64,000 bases of DNA from CAZGKX01 sp964525945. Its GTDB lineage: Bacteria > Pseudomonadota > Gammaproteobacteria > Legionellales > Legionellaceae. The stretch covers positions 13,940 to 77,939 of the forward strand of contig CAZGKX010000002.1 in the NCBI GenBank assembly GCA_964525945.1. The letters run 5' to 3'. This document shows, piece by piece, positions 16,857-25,857 of the stretch. Made by a program: the position numbers and the translations under genes. The notes beneath the pieces were generated by a model. That model saw only the letters and a program-made list of their open reading frames with translations. It did no database searches and was not told the origin of the DNA. Numbering within the stretch: the first letter of the stretch is position 1; each line of letters starts with the position of its first letter.

Positions 16857-17774
16857 TTAGGGACGGTCGTCTAGGGCTTTGCGCTGTGAAGGTAGGAAAT
16901 CTTTGCGATCCAGGCCTAGCACTACAGCTAGAGCACCAGCAACGTAAATGGAAGAATAAGTGCCAATGACAATCCCTATAATCAGTGCTAAAGAAAAACC
17001 ATGAATCGTCTCGCCACCGTAAACAAACAATGCAACCACGACAAACAACGTTAAAACAGACGTCATAATGGTTCTGGATAAAGTTTGGTTGATTGAAATG
17101 TTCATGATTTCAATCGAATTTGAGCGTCGGATTTTAATGAAATTTTCACGGACCCTATCAAATACCACAATGGTGTCATTCAACGAATAACCAATCACAG
17201 CCAATAAACCCGCTAAAGCTTTTAGATCAAACTCAATACCAAACATCGCAAAGACCCCGAGGATCAAGACAGGATCATGAATAAGCGCTACCGCTGAACT
17301 AAATGCCAGACGGTATTCAAAACGCATGGCAATATAAATCATGGTGGCCAGTAAAGAAACCAGAATCGCCAATGCACCTTTGGTAGCAAGCTCTTTCCCC
17401 ACTTGCGGACCAACAAACTCCACGCTTTGTTTGGTTGCTCCCGGCAGCGCATTCATGGCGCTATCAACCAAAGTGCTCTGATCGACATCCGCATGCGGTG
17501 CAATGCTAATTAACACATCTTTTGAGGTGCCATAGCTAATGACTTGCGCTTCCTTAAATCCAGCGTTGTACAAATTATCGCGGATGGCAGGTAGATCAGC
17601 CGCCGTTGGGTAGGCAATTTGAATCTGGGTGCCCCCCGTAAAATCCAACCCCCATTTTAAGCCGTTAACCAGCAAAGCGCTAATGGACACAACAAAAATT
17701 AAAATCGATAGCACAGCGGTCCATTTGCGGGCCCCCATAAAATCAATTTTTGAATTGGGATTAAAAAATTCCAT
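16857..17774 (-). CDS. secF: Protein translocase subunit SecF
   Basis: SecF, 305 residues, an inner-membrane RND-type partner of SecD that uses the proton motive force to pull proteins out of the SecYEG channel. One N-terminal helix, the periplasmic P4 domain starting GLKWGLDFTGGTQIQI, then five helices. The conserved cytoplasmic-side segment IGYSLNDTIVVFDRVREN is present. Length is normal. It follows secD after 11 bases in the yajC–secD–secF operon. Confidence 0.97.
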   Translation of the reverse strand: MEFFNPNSKIDFMGARKWTAVLSILIFVVSISALLVNGLKWGLDFTGGTQIQIAYPTAADLPAIRDNLYNAGFKEAQVISYGTSKDVLISIAPHADVDQSTLVDSAMNALPGATKQSVEFVGPQVGKELATKGALAILVSLLATMIYIAMRFEYRLAFSSAVALIHDPVLILGVFAMFGIEFDLKALAGLLAVIGYSLNDTIVVFDRVRENFIKIRRSNSIEIMNISINQTLSRTIMTSVLTLFVVVALFVYGGETIHGFSLALIIGIVIGTYSSIYVAGALAVVLGLDRKDFLPSQRKALDDRP

Positions 17775-17785
17775 CTAAACCTCGC

Positions 17786-19650
17786 TTAAATACCGATTGA
17801 CAGTTTTTTGACACTACGGCCACCATAAACTGCATTCACAATAGCACGCGTGTAAGTCACACCGGTTAACATCGAGGTCAGCAAACCAAGCGATAATGTT
17901 ACGGCGAAACCACGTACAGGCCCTGTACCAACAGAGAATAATACAATGGCTACAATTAAAGTGGTGATATTGGCGTCAAGGATGGTTGCAAAAGCACGCT
18001 CATAGCCCGCATAAATGGCGGCTTGTGTGGATAGACCATTCCTCAATTCTTCACGGATACGCTCATAGATAAGAACATTGGCATCCACCGCCATCCCCAC
18101 CGTCAACACAATACCCGCGATACCTGGCAATGTTAAAGTAGCTCCAATAATCGACAATAATGCGCATAATAAAATCAAATTCAACAACAATGCGATGTTG
18201 GCGACCAAACCAAAAAAACGGTAGTAAACCAGCATCAACACCAATATGAGCCCCATGCCAACTTCCAACGAAAAGATCCCTCGTTGGATATTTTCACGTC
18301 CTAATGTCGGGCCAACGGTTCGTTCTTCAACCGGGTAAATAGCCGCTGGCAGCGCACCTGCACGCAGTAGCAACGCTAAATTGCTGGCTTCATTGCTGTC
18401 CACTAAGCCGGTAATCTGAAAGTTGTTACCCAAAGCGTTCTGAATAACAGGCGCGCTGATCACGCGTTCTTCACGGTGCGTAATGCGTTTTTCTTCGCCA
18501 TTGATTTTTTCTTGGGTGGTTTTACTTTCAACAAAAACAATGGCCATGCGTTTGCCAATATTTTCTCGCGTCACCTTTGTAAAGAAAGACTCCCCTCCTC
18601 CACCAAGTTGAATTTGTACAGCGGGCGTAGCTGTTTGTTGATCGAAGCTGGATACAGCACTGGTGATCGAATCACCACTCAACACCACTTGCCGTTTTAA
18701 TAAAATAGGCTGACCATCCATCGTGTATAATTTACTGGTAACAGGCACGACGCCTGTTTGTTTTGCAATGCTTGGATCATTTTGTTGATCGACCAAATAA
18801 AATTGCAAAGTAGCGGTCCCACCCAAGATTTGTTTCGCCCGAGCAGCATCTTGAATGCCTGGCAGATCCACGGCTATTCGTGTAGCTCCTTGTTGTTGGA
18901 CCACGGCTTCGCCCACCCCGAGTTCATTGACGCGATTGCGTAAAATACTCATGGTTTGCTCAATGGTGTTTTGACGTATAGTATTCAATTCAGCATCAGT
19001 CAAAATGGCCAGAATAGATGGGGATTCTTTGGTGAGACGCAATTCCAGGCCACTAAATTTTTGGCCCAAGTTGGCAATGGCTTCATCACGCAACTCCTTG
19101 CTTCGGAAACGAACATCAATCCCTTTATTGCTGATATAACGAACACCCGAATATCGAATTTGTGCCTCACGTAAATCTTGGCCAATGCTTTTCATCAAGC
19201 CTTCATAACGTCTGGTGATGACACTGTCAATATCCACTTCCAACAGAAAATGCACCCCTCCACGCAGATCCAAACCTTGTTTCATGGGCTCCGCACGTAT
19301 GGAAGTTAGCCATGCGGGCGTGGATGAAACCAGGTTTAAAGCCACTGTATATTGACTGCCCAATCCTGTTTTAATCACATCACGCGCCAACAATTGAGCG
19401 TCTGTTGAGCTGAATCGAATTTCGACCCGATCATCATTCGCGGTGATGGAACGGTACTTCAGTTGTGCTGTTTTTAACAGATCCTGAACGTGCNNNNNNN
19501 NNNNNTGACGATTTGCGTGTCAACCGAGTCTTGTGAGGATATTTGCACCGCAGGATCTTCGCTGTACAAATTAGGTATTGCATAAACAAGCCCCACTAGC
19601 ACAACAACAACTAGCAACAAATTCTTCCAAAGTGGATATTTATTTTGCAT
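17786..19650 (-). CDS. secD: Protein translocase subunit SecD (split by a gap)
   Basis: SecD, about 620 residues. The N-terminus MQNKYPLWKNLLLVVVVLVG is encoded from the ATG at 19650, and YAIPNLYSEDPAVQI follows. A 12-base run of N at 19494-19505 interrupts the gene. Reading resumes with a segment leading to LLARDVI and the periplasmic P1 domain (GLDLRGGVHFLLEVD), then six helices with MAVDANVLIYERIREEL. Counted with 12 N the two halves are out of frame by one base, so the gap length is a placeholder rather than evidence of mutation. An annotation starting at 19393 would miss about 85 residues. It works with SecF and YajC in protein export. Confidence 0.95.
19494..19505. other. Assembly gap (12 N) inside secD
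   Basis: Twelve N in the first periplasmic segment of secD. The flanking coding frames agree only if the real length is 10, 13 or another value congruent to 1 modulo 3. Confidence 0.99.
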
Positions 19651-19665
19651 TTACGTGTGACTCAC

Positions 19666-20001
19666 TTACAGGGATTTAAGAGTGCCTTTAGGCAAAACAG
19701 TGGTAACCGCACCTCGTTGAATGGTCACTTCAACACCTTCAGCAATGCTCACTTTGATATATTGCTCATCAATGTTGGTCACTTTTCCAAGCACACCACT
19801 GGACGTGATGATTTCATCGCCTTTTTTTAATTTGCTGGTTAATTCACGGTGTTCTTTTGCACGTTTATTTTGCGGCCGAATGAGCATAAAATAAAACAGG
19901 ACAAAAATAGCAACAATCATGATCATTGAAAATGATCCATCAGCCGCAGCTGGAGGTGTTGCCGTTGCGGCAGCTAAGGCATCCTTTATAAAAAAACTCA
20001 T
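19666..20001 (-). CDS. yajC: Preprotein translocase subunit YajC
   Basis: YajC, 111 residues, a single-span inner-membrane protein associated with SecDF. An Ala/Pro-rich N-terminus precedes the helix MIMIVAIFVLFYFMLIRPQNKR (about 26-47), with the diagnostic LIRPQ. The cytoplasmic domain carries LKKGDEIITSSGVLGKV. It is directly upstream of secD (15 bases) and starts this operon or continues it from queA and the tgt-like gene. Confidence 0.96.
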   Translation of the reverse strand: MSFFIKDALAAATATPPAAADGSFSMIMIVAIFVLFYFMLIRPQNKRAKEHRELTSKLKKGDEIITSSGVLGKVTNIDEQYIKVSIAEGVEVTIQRGAVTTVLPKGTLKSL

Positions 20002-20115
20002 TTTTATCTCCCAAAGTCATGAATTAAAGTAGGAACAATGACCTACGTAAATTTGGGTGACATCATATCGAGATTTCATGGTCAGGTAAAGGATTAACAA
20101 CTTATGCCGAGCCAT

Positions 20116-20145
20116 GTAGGGTGGGCAAAGCGCCGCGTGCTCACC
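20116..20145. repeat. Palindromic repeat, GTGGGC family, copy 2
   Basis: GTAGGGTGGGCAAAGCGCC followed by GCGTGCTCACC matches, in reverse complement, 7241-7270 at about 27 of 30 positions. It lies in the 286-base interval between yajC and the tgt-like gene. Confidence 0.7.
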
Positions 20146-20182
20146 TGTTCGAAGAAATAATGTGGATAATATAAAAACTTCA

Positions 20183-20235
20183 TTCCAGATCGAAGCTGGA
20201 TTCCGTGCATAAAGCGCGTAGGCAGAGTGAGTTTT
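20183..20235. repeat. CAGATCGAA repeat, copy 1
   Basis: The stretch beginning CCAGATCGAAGCTGGATTCC and ending GCGTAGGCA resembles 49107-49158 (same order of blocks: CAGATCGAA, TGGAT, CCG, CGTAGG). About three quarters of positions agree by eye. Contains a short inverted repeat (CCAG/CTGG). No coding content. Confidence 0.55.
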
Positions 20236-20287
20236 TACCGCACGTTGAGTTTATTCATCTTTATTTTTAGACGGTAAAATTTTAATT

Positions 20288-21124
20288 TTACTGCCAAGCC
20301 TGCAATTGTTGAGCAACATAACTGATGTTGTGCTGAATCAAAAATCGTTGACAGAGCAAAGGCGTATGCTGGTAAAGATGATGCAAGTAAGCGCGCGTCA
20401 ATTTTTGATCACAAACAGCGCACGTGCATTGTTCATCAATGGCTATGAATTGCGTGGCATATTTAGCATCCGTGATAGCCAGAGTACCTTCCTTGCTGTA
20501 CAAATGTCCCGTATAAGCATCATCGGCAGGCCGATTCGATTCGAGGTGTATTAAACAATACGTTGACAACTTCTCCAACATCGTTAAATCGAAATCGCCG
20601 GTCACATAGCAAGAAAGCTCTTTAAAATCAGCGAGTTGCTGTGTAAACTCATCCCAAGTGGCACGTTGGTTATCATAAGCTAAATACACACCGTAAGCGC
20701 GTGTTTCCTCTGATTTTGGGCGATCGGAGGGGTGGAAAAAAGGAAACGTTGTGCTTGGAAGCATCGCCCATGCCTCTGCCGCCATAACCCCTTGCGGCAA
20801 AACTGCATAACGGGGAGAAAGTTTGGATAGCAAGCCTAAAATATCATGCGCAGTGTAATGCATATGTCGACCGTCAAACGATGATTGCAGGTGGTAATGA
20901 CCTGTTTTGGTTGGCAACATCGCAGCGTTCAGAACGACTTCTGGCCACGCCACATAGGCCGCTATGTTGGGGCCCGCGTTTAATTGTTCAAAACCTGGTT
21001 TCATGAGCAGTGACGCCAGGTAATAAGAAGCGGTATGAATGCCAGCTTCTTGCCAATTCGCCGCCGTTAAGCAGCTGCCGGCAGGGCTAGAACAAATAGG
21101 AACCAACACAGGTGATCGTTGCAT
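20288..21124 (-). CDS. Degenerate tRNA-guanine transglycosylase homologue
   Basis: A 278-residue homologue of Tgt (queuosine tRNA-guanine transglycosylase, normally about 375) sitting exactly where tgt belongs, between queA and yajC. The C-terminal zinc site is intact: CTCAVC (Cys233, 235, 238) and His265 in LIQHN, with the family's TRAYLHHL between. GHYHLQSSFDGRHMHYTAHD (76-94) aligns with Tgt's substrate segment. However, the FDEC general-acid Asp is replaced (YAVLPQG), and the nucleophile Asp of the DCVMPTRNAR motif is missing (HLESNRPADDAYTG). It should therefore not catalyse base exchange; it could be an accessory subunit, as QTRT2 is in eukaryotes. Start at the ATG after AAGGACTTGT; queA ends 39 bases upstream. 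Confidence 0.75.
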   Translation of the reverse strand: MQRSPVLVPICSSPAGSCLTAANWQEAGIHTASYYLASLLMKPGFEQLNAGPNIAAYVAWPEVVLNAAMLPTKTGHYHLQSSFDGRHMHYTAHDILGLLSKLSPRYAVLPQGVMAAEAWAMLPSTTFPFFHPSDRPKSEETRAYGVYLAYDNQRATWDEFTQQLADFKELSCYVTGDFDLTMLEKLSTYCLIHLESNRPADDAYTGHLYSKEGTLAITDAKYATQFIAIDEQCTCAVCDQKLTRAYLHHLYQHTPLLCQRFLIQHNISYVAQQLQAWQ

Positions 21125-21163
21125 ACAAGTCCTTGCAATAAACAATTGAATGAAAGCACAACC

Positions 21164-22177
21164 TTATAACAAAAGTGTGGCATCACCATAACTAAAAAAT
21201 CGATAACGTTGGGCAATAGCAACCTGGTACAATTCCATTGCTGGCTCGTAACCGATAAAGGCAGCGACCAACATTAAAAGAGTAGACTCGGGTAAATGAA
21301 AATTGGTGATCAAGCCATCGCAAATTTTAAATTGATAACCCGGGAAAATAAAAATATCTGTGTCTTTGCTGCAAGGCTGCAATTCACCATCCATCACGGC
21401 ACTTTCTAAGCTTCTCAAAGCGGTGGTGCCAACTGCAATCACGCGCTTTTTAGCAGCACGGGCTTTACCAACCGCATGACAAAGTGCTGCATCGACCGTA
21501 ATACGCTCGTGGTGCATTTTATGTTCTTGAATATTTTCGCAACGCACAGGTCGAAACGTACCGGCACCGACATGCAATGTGGAGTAGGCCAGTTCCACAC
21601 CTTTTGCTTTTAAGCTGGATAACACTGCATCATCAAAATGCAAACCAGCCGTCGGCGCGGCAACAGAACCCGTGTGTTTGGCATAAACGGTTTGGTAACG
21701 TTGCAAATCAATGGCTTCGTCGGCACGATGGATATAAGGTGGCAGAGGCATGTGACCAATCTGCTGCAGCATCTCCACTGCATCGCCATTGACACGGCAA
21801 AAAAATAAATCATCATCACGGCCTTCAATTTCGATAGACCAATTTTTGTCCAGATGGATGCAGGTACCGGTTTTAGGGGATTTGCTGGCTTTAATGTGGG
21901 CAAGAAAAAGATCGCGTTCCATTAACCGCTCCACCAACAATTCCACTTTTCCGCCGCTGGCTTTATGGCCATAAACACGTGCTGGCATCACTTGGCTATC
22001 ATTCATCACCAGCAAATCACCAGGCTCTAAAAATTCAACCAGCGATTTGAATTGGTGGTGTCCGTGTTGCTTTGAATGCCGGTGATACGTTAATAACCGC
22101 GAATCACTACGGGTGGGCAGTGGGTATTGAGCAATCAACTCGTCAGGGAGATCAAAATAAAAATCACTTTTTTTCAT
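21164..22177 (-). CDS. queA: S-adenosylmethionine:tRNA ribosyltransferase-isomerase
   Basis: QueA, 337 residues, transfers the ribosyl part of SAM to preQ1 at tRNA position 34 to give epoxyqueuosine. Family motifs: FYFDLPDELIAQYP at the N-terminus, NDSQVMPARVYG, SVAAPTAGLHFDD, LHVGAGTFRPV and the C-terminal TNFHLPESTLLMLV. Length is normal. It leads a minus-strand series with the degenerate tgt homologue and yajC–secD–secF. Its function requires a working Tgt, which must be encoded elsewhere. Confidence 0.97.
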   Translation of the reverse strand: MKKSDFYFDLPDELIAQYPLPTRSDSRLLTYHRHSKQHGHHQFKSLVEFLEPGDLLVMNDSQVMPARVYGHKASGGKVELLVERLMERDLFLAHIKASKSPKTGTCIHLDKNWSIEIEGRDDDLFFCRVNGDAVEMLQQIGHMPLPPYIHRADEAIDLQRYQTVYAKHTGSVAAPTAGLHFDDAVLSSLKAKGVELAYSTLHVGAGTFRPVRCENIQEHKMHHERITVDAALCHAVGKARAAKKRVIAVGTTALRSLESAVMDGELQPCSKDTDIFIFPGYQFKICDGLITNFHLPESTLLMLVAAFIGYEPAMELYQVAIAQRYRFFSYGDATLLL

Positions 22178-22311
22178 TGTTACAAAAGCCTTTTAAAAAA
22201 GGGGATTATATAATAAATTTTTTAATTAGGGTGTAAAAACTGTATTTTTGTTCTATTTTTTTGCAGAATGAGGTAAACTACCTGTTATTTTATCAATACA
22301 CGGAGAATTTA

Positions 22312-22719
22312 ATGAGTCGATTATTTAAAAGTTTAGCAGCAATCACCTTAGGATTAACATGCGCGACCAGCATGGCCGCAACGCCTCCTCGACAGCTCGT
22401 TACCCATAACTTAACCGATGTAGAATCGAATGCATTTGTTGCAGGAACCATTCCTTCTCAACACCCAACCAAAGCTCACAGCGATGGTAAAGTCATTTGG
22501 ACTGAAGTAAGAATGGCATGTTTTGGGCATACCGTTAATGGCAAGTGCGCCGCTTTGATTAAAATGGCCACGGGTCCAAATGATGGCGGAACCCCCGTTG
22601 AGCTAGGTACAATTATTCTTGATTTAAACTCAGGGGAAATGACTCCTTCTCAACTAACAGCCAATGGCTACACCATGCGAGTCAATGGTCCTGGTGAAGC
22701 AACAATCAGCAAACAATAA
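22312..22719 (+). CDS. Small secreted protein of unknown function
   Basis: A 135-residue protein with a clear Sec signal peptide (MSRLFKSLAAITLGLTCATS, likely cleavage after SMA at about 22). The mature part has two cysteines (MACFGH and GKCAAL, likely a disulfide) and a C-terminal NGYTMRVNGPGEATI block. I recognise no domain; it should be periplasmic or exported. The ATG at 22312 is set by CGGAGAATTTA just upstream. It is a single gene with a possible promoter (TTGCAG and a weak -10 TTATTT, around 22260-22290). A hairpin (CGCGGCT/AGCCGCG, 22728-22758) follows. Confidence 0.8.
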   Translation: MSRLFKSLAAITLGLTCATSMAATPPRQLVTHNLTDVESNAFVAGTIPSQHPTKAHSDGKVIWTEVRMACFGHTVNGKCAALIKMATGPNDGGTPVELGTIILDLNSGEMTPSQLTANGYTMRVNGPGEATISKQ

Positions 22720-22727
22720 CCAACAAC

Positions 22728-22774
22728 CGCGGCTTAGAACCAGTGTTTCCGAGCCGCGCCCCATAAGGAAACGG
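22728..22774. repeat. Hairpin and solo left arm of the CCGAGCC element
   Basis: CGCGGCT (22728-22734) pairs with AGCCGCG (22752-22758), a possible terminator for the secreted-protein gene. The sequence CCGAGCCGCGCCCC from 22749 on, with TAAGGAAACGG, resembles the left arm of the element at 38309-38407. No right arm follows within 150 bases. Confidence 0.5.
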
Positions 22775-22900
22775 AATTTACTTGCCTCAATTCAGATACA
22801 AAATTCCCATCTTAATCCTGCTGAGTACATCCTAGTCCAAACCGGACTCATGGGTAAATTTTAATGTTAGTCGTAAAACAGGTTATACGATTGATAATAC

Positions 22901-22928
22901 TTCAAAAATGATCTAATCTGTATATAAT
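22901..22928 (+). promoter_or_regulatory. Candidate sigma-70 promoter of the LRR/F-box-like gene
   Basis: A consensus -10 TATAAT at 22923-22928 is preceded 16 bases upstream by TTCAAA (22901-22906), a partial -35. The ATG of the gene is at 22951, after CAGGGGCAATT. Confidence 0.5.
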
Positions 22929-22950
22929 AAGTTCAGAAACAGGGGCAATT

Positions 22951-24189
22951 ATGGACGATATAGAATACATAATTCATCTTTCGGAGCAAACTTATCAAAC
23001 GCAGTTGGAGGCGTTACGTAACCTCCCAAGTCCTATGGGTTCTAATTCTAGGCTTATAATAACAATTGAGTGGCCTAATTTACCTAGCAATTCTGAGTTG
23101 GAACGAGTTCCGGAAATCGTAGCCGCAATTCCTGCTTGGACAGAAAATGTAATACTCAAATTAAATTATTTTGATAGCGAAACATCTTTGTCCCTGACAA
23201 GTACCGTTTTGTCAGAATTATCACGAGCAATCAAAGAAAAAGACTTTAAATCCATAATCATTGAAAATCTTAATGTGTGGAGCAGTCGGAAGGGATATCA
23301 ACCCCATGAAACTAATTTTCCTAGTGAAGTCATTGCAGAATACATCGCTTCTTTATCCGCATCGACTAACATATCTTTAAATAACAAATCTGTCCCTCTG
23401 GCATTTAACAAAACTGATTTTAATAAAATATATGCTGCAAATCCTCAAGCAAACAGCGGTGATCTTCGTAAAACGGTTCATTACAAGAAAAATGATGAAA
23501 CGCGAGGAGTAGTCAACGTTGCAAATAAATCAGAGTTATCTCTTAAACCCAATCAATTTGAAGAATTGTATCAAAATTTACAAAAAAATGGGCAAGTGGC
23601 TTTATTGAAAAACGCTACTAAAGAAAATTACCAAGAGGCAATGTTTTCAAAAACCGAAATTGATGCCTTAAAACCATTTTTACCCACCGAGGTAATTGAT
23701 TCTCAATGGTACAAAAAAGCTAGAAATACAATACCTCGTAATCCAACAATAACGTTTAATGCTGATTGTTTTGCAGCAATCCCAAGCCGCATTAAAAAAA
23801 TCAATTTTTCAGACAATCACCTTCAATTCATGACTGTAGCACAATTAAAAAGTTTAGCGGGCTTATTACCAAATGTTGAAACCCTCGTTGTCTCTAACGA
23901 AGAAATCAAAGCAATGACACCCGAACAAAGAAATGCGCTGATAAAAATTGCACCACAAGCCCAGCTTATTTCAAACGAGAATATTCCAGAAATAACTGAA
24001 ATGAATCAACAAATTTTGCAATACCACGCATTATCGATAAAAAATAGAGTCAATCTACTTGCTAACAAAAAAGAAGTACCTATACCAAGAGATACGGCCT
24101 TACATGTGATGTCTTTTTTAAAGAGAAAAGAATTGTTAAAGGATAGTCTGGCAGAAAAAGAAACAGAAGTAAAACCACCAACGCCATAA
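22951..24189 (+). CDS. Unknown protein with leucine-rich-repeat-like region and F-box-like C-terminus
   Basis: A 412-residue soluble protein with no full-length match I know. Residues 281-340 contain two LRR-like units with a spacing of about 28 (IKKINFSDNHL..., NVETLVVSNEEI...). A similar pattern is weaker at 66-145. Residues 376-402, VPIPRDTALHVMSFLKRKEL and onward, align well with the F-box consensus (LP-x2-LL-x-I-x-SFL-x3-DLL). LRR plus F-box is the layout of eukaryotic SCF ubiquitin-ligase adaptors, and Legionella effectors are known to carry F-boxes. Base composition is AT-rich. It is monocistronic and flanked on both sides by inverted arms of a palindromic repeat. Effector status is inference. 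Confidence 0.65.
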   Translation: MDDIEYIIHLSEQTYQTQLEALRNLPSPMGSNSRLIITIEWPNLPSNSELERVPEIVAAIPAWTENVILKLNYFDSETSLSLTSTVLSELSRAIKEKDFKSIIIENLNVWSSRKGYQPHETNFPSEVIAEYIASLSASTNISLNNKSVPLAFNKTDFNKIYAANPQANSGDLRKTVHYKKNDETRGVVNVANKSELSLKPNQFEELYQNLQKNGQVALLKNATKENYQEAMFSKTEIDALKPFLPTEVIDSQWYKKARNTIPRNPTITFNADCFAAIPSRIKKINFSDNHLQFMTVAQLKSLAGLLPNVETLVVSNEEIKAMTPEQRNALIKIAPQAQLISNENIPEITEMNQQILQYHALSIKNRVNLLANKKEVPIPRDTALHVMSFLKRKELLKDSLAEKETEVKPPTP

Positions 24190-24280
24190 TACAACAAAAT
24201 GGAATCGCATTGTGTCAGAAAAATGTTTAACTTTATGGCAAAGTGGTTACCAATACAACTGGTTTAATGTTACCTATATC

Positions 24281-24309
24281 TCGGCCGCACCCACTACGGC
24301 GCGGCTCGG
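24281..24309. repeat. Solo right arm of the CCGAGCC element
   Basis: CCACTACGGCGCGGCTCGG (ending 24309) matches the right arm of the palindromic element (consensus CCTTACGGTCGCGGCTCGG) with few differences. No matching left arm lies just upstream; the nearest is at 22749, on the far side of the LRR/F-box-like gene. Confidence 0.45.
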
Positions 24310-24318
24310 AATTGATTG

Positions 24319-25722
24319 TTATTTTGAGGCTAGGGGTTGATCAATGGCCCATACGACTTGTAAACCAACCAATTGAGCATGGTTTTTGGACGTACCATTG
24401 ATGGTGTTGGATGACGTTGGTCCTAATACTTGGGTTTTATTGACAGGTGAGTTGTTGGCACCAAACAAATAAGTGTAACCAACATCAACACCAATGTTGG
24501 GACGAGCTTGATAATGTGTACCCACCGAAAGCGCCCAGCGGTTAGAATCAGGTAATCGCACATCGCGTTCCGCATTGACGGTTGGCGTCTGATCATAGCC
24601 TCCCCCTGCACGCAGCATCCACTGCGGATTGATGCGATAATTTGCGCCAAGGGCAAAACGCCAAGCATTGCGATAGTCTTCTGCACTCGTTGAGTTGACC
24701 AATGTTTGGGTTCCCGTTTCTGACGAAAAAGCAGCCACGTTATTCAATTGAATTGTTTTAAAGGAACTCCAGCCCGTATACACAATCGAGCCTAACAACG
24801 CTAATTTATCATTGATGTCTTGGTAACCACTCAGTGTCACAAGATCAGGCAATTGTACATTGTTACTGGTTAAAGCATCGCTGCGGTAAACAGCATCAGG
24901 ATTGGTCAAAGCAGGATCAGCAAGCCGTCCGGTTAAGACACTGCTGCCGGTAAACTGATGATTCATCCCTGATTGATAATTAAGACCAACACGAGTGTGA
25001 TCATTGTTGTATCGTCCCAACACCCCCGCATGAAAGCCCACCCCAAAGGATGTGCCCGTGTTATTGCTGGTGGAATCCAGCGTAGTCGGCGTGACCAAAC
25101 CTCCAATCGACTCTAAAAATTGCAAGGCAGCAGGCGAGCCCAATACACCATTAAACGTCACTTTTGCCCATTGCAAATCCAAACCCAACCCCACCGACCA
25201 ATTGTCGGTGATTTGTCCAGCCAGTTCAGGCGAAACATTGATCGTCATCAATTGTGTGCGGGTGGCGGAATACCTGACAGGGGATTTCTTCCCCCAATCG
25301 GTGGACAAACCAAAAGGCGAAACCACGCTTAATCCGAACACAGCCTTTTCTCCCAAAGGCAAAGCATAATGCAGCGCGGGAACAACTGCGCTTTCAGCCC
25401 CTTGCAGGTTACTGAACGTTTGAATGTAAGGTGGCACACCGTCGGTGTTGAATGTGCTGGTGCCAGACAATTTAGTGCTTGGGAAAACGCCCACACCACT
25501 GAAAACAGCTTCTTGCTTTTTAATCAACACCAAACCTGCGGGGTTGTACCAACCGATTGACGCATCAGCACCTTCTGCAGCAATCCCCGCGGCATAATTA
25601 CCTATTGCTGCAGCGCTGCTTTCTGTGTAAAGGGAGAAACCTCCAGCAAAGGTTGGCTGTGCCATCATGGCAATGACAATACTGCTAACGACTGTTTTTA
25701 TCGGTTTTTTTATAAGAGGCAT
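24319..25722 (-). CDS. FadL/TodX-family outer membrane transporter
   Basis: A 467-residue outer-membrane beta-barrel of the FadL family, which takes up long-chain fatty acids or other hydrophobic compounds. Signal peptide MPLIKKPIKTVVSSIVIAMM with cleavage near TFA-GGF. The mature N-terminus has the FadL hatch features (GGFSLYTESSAAAIGNYAAG) and GADASIGWYNPAGLV. The C-terminus has alternating barrel strands ending near VVWAIDQPLASK. I set the start at the ATG at 25722 because AAGGACAACAGC precedes it and a signal peptide begins there; the longer frame to 25821 adds 33 unlikely residues. It could feed the fadB/fadA products encoded elsewhere in the window. Confidence 0.9.
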   Translation of the reverse strand: MPLIKKPIKTVVSSIVIAMMAQPTFAGGFSLYTESSAAAIGNYAAGIAAEGADASIGWYNPAGLVLIKKQEAVFSGVGVFPSTKLSGTSTFNTDGVPPYIQTFSNLQGAESAVVPALHYALPLGEKAVFGLSVVSPFGLSTDWGKKSPVRYSATRTQLMTINVSPELAGQITDNWSVGLGLDLQWAKVTFNGVLGSPAALQFLESIGGLVTPTTLDSTSNNTGTSFGVGFHAGVLGRYNNDHTRVGLNYQSGMNHQFTGSSVLTGRLADPALTNPDAVYRSDALTSNNVQLPDLVTLSGYQDINDKLALLGSIVYTGWSSFKTIQLNNVAAFSSETGTQTLVNSTSAEDYRNAWRFALGANYRINPQWMLRAGGGYDQTPTVNAERDVRLPDSNRWALSVGTHYQARPNIGVDVGYTYLFGANNSPVNKTQVLGPTSSNTINGTSKNHAQLVGLQVVWAIDQPLASK

Positions 25723-25857
25723 GCTGTTGTCCTTAACCTTGAAAGCAATCGATAATAAATGAATGCCATCTAAAATCAACCCGTTCGTAAAAAATAATAT
25801 TGCCACTTGTACATCACACACCGTCCATGTTAATGTGTTCTAATTTTGCACGGATAA

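Noticed and set aside
22951..24309. Insertion sequence or composite transposon
   Set aside because: The enclosed gene shows no transposase motif and I saw no target-site duplication; only repeat arms flank it.
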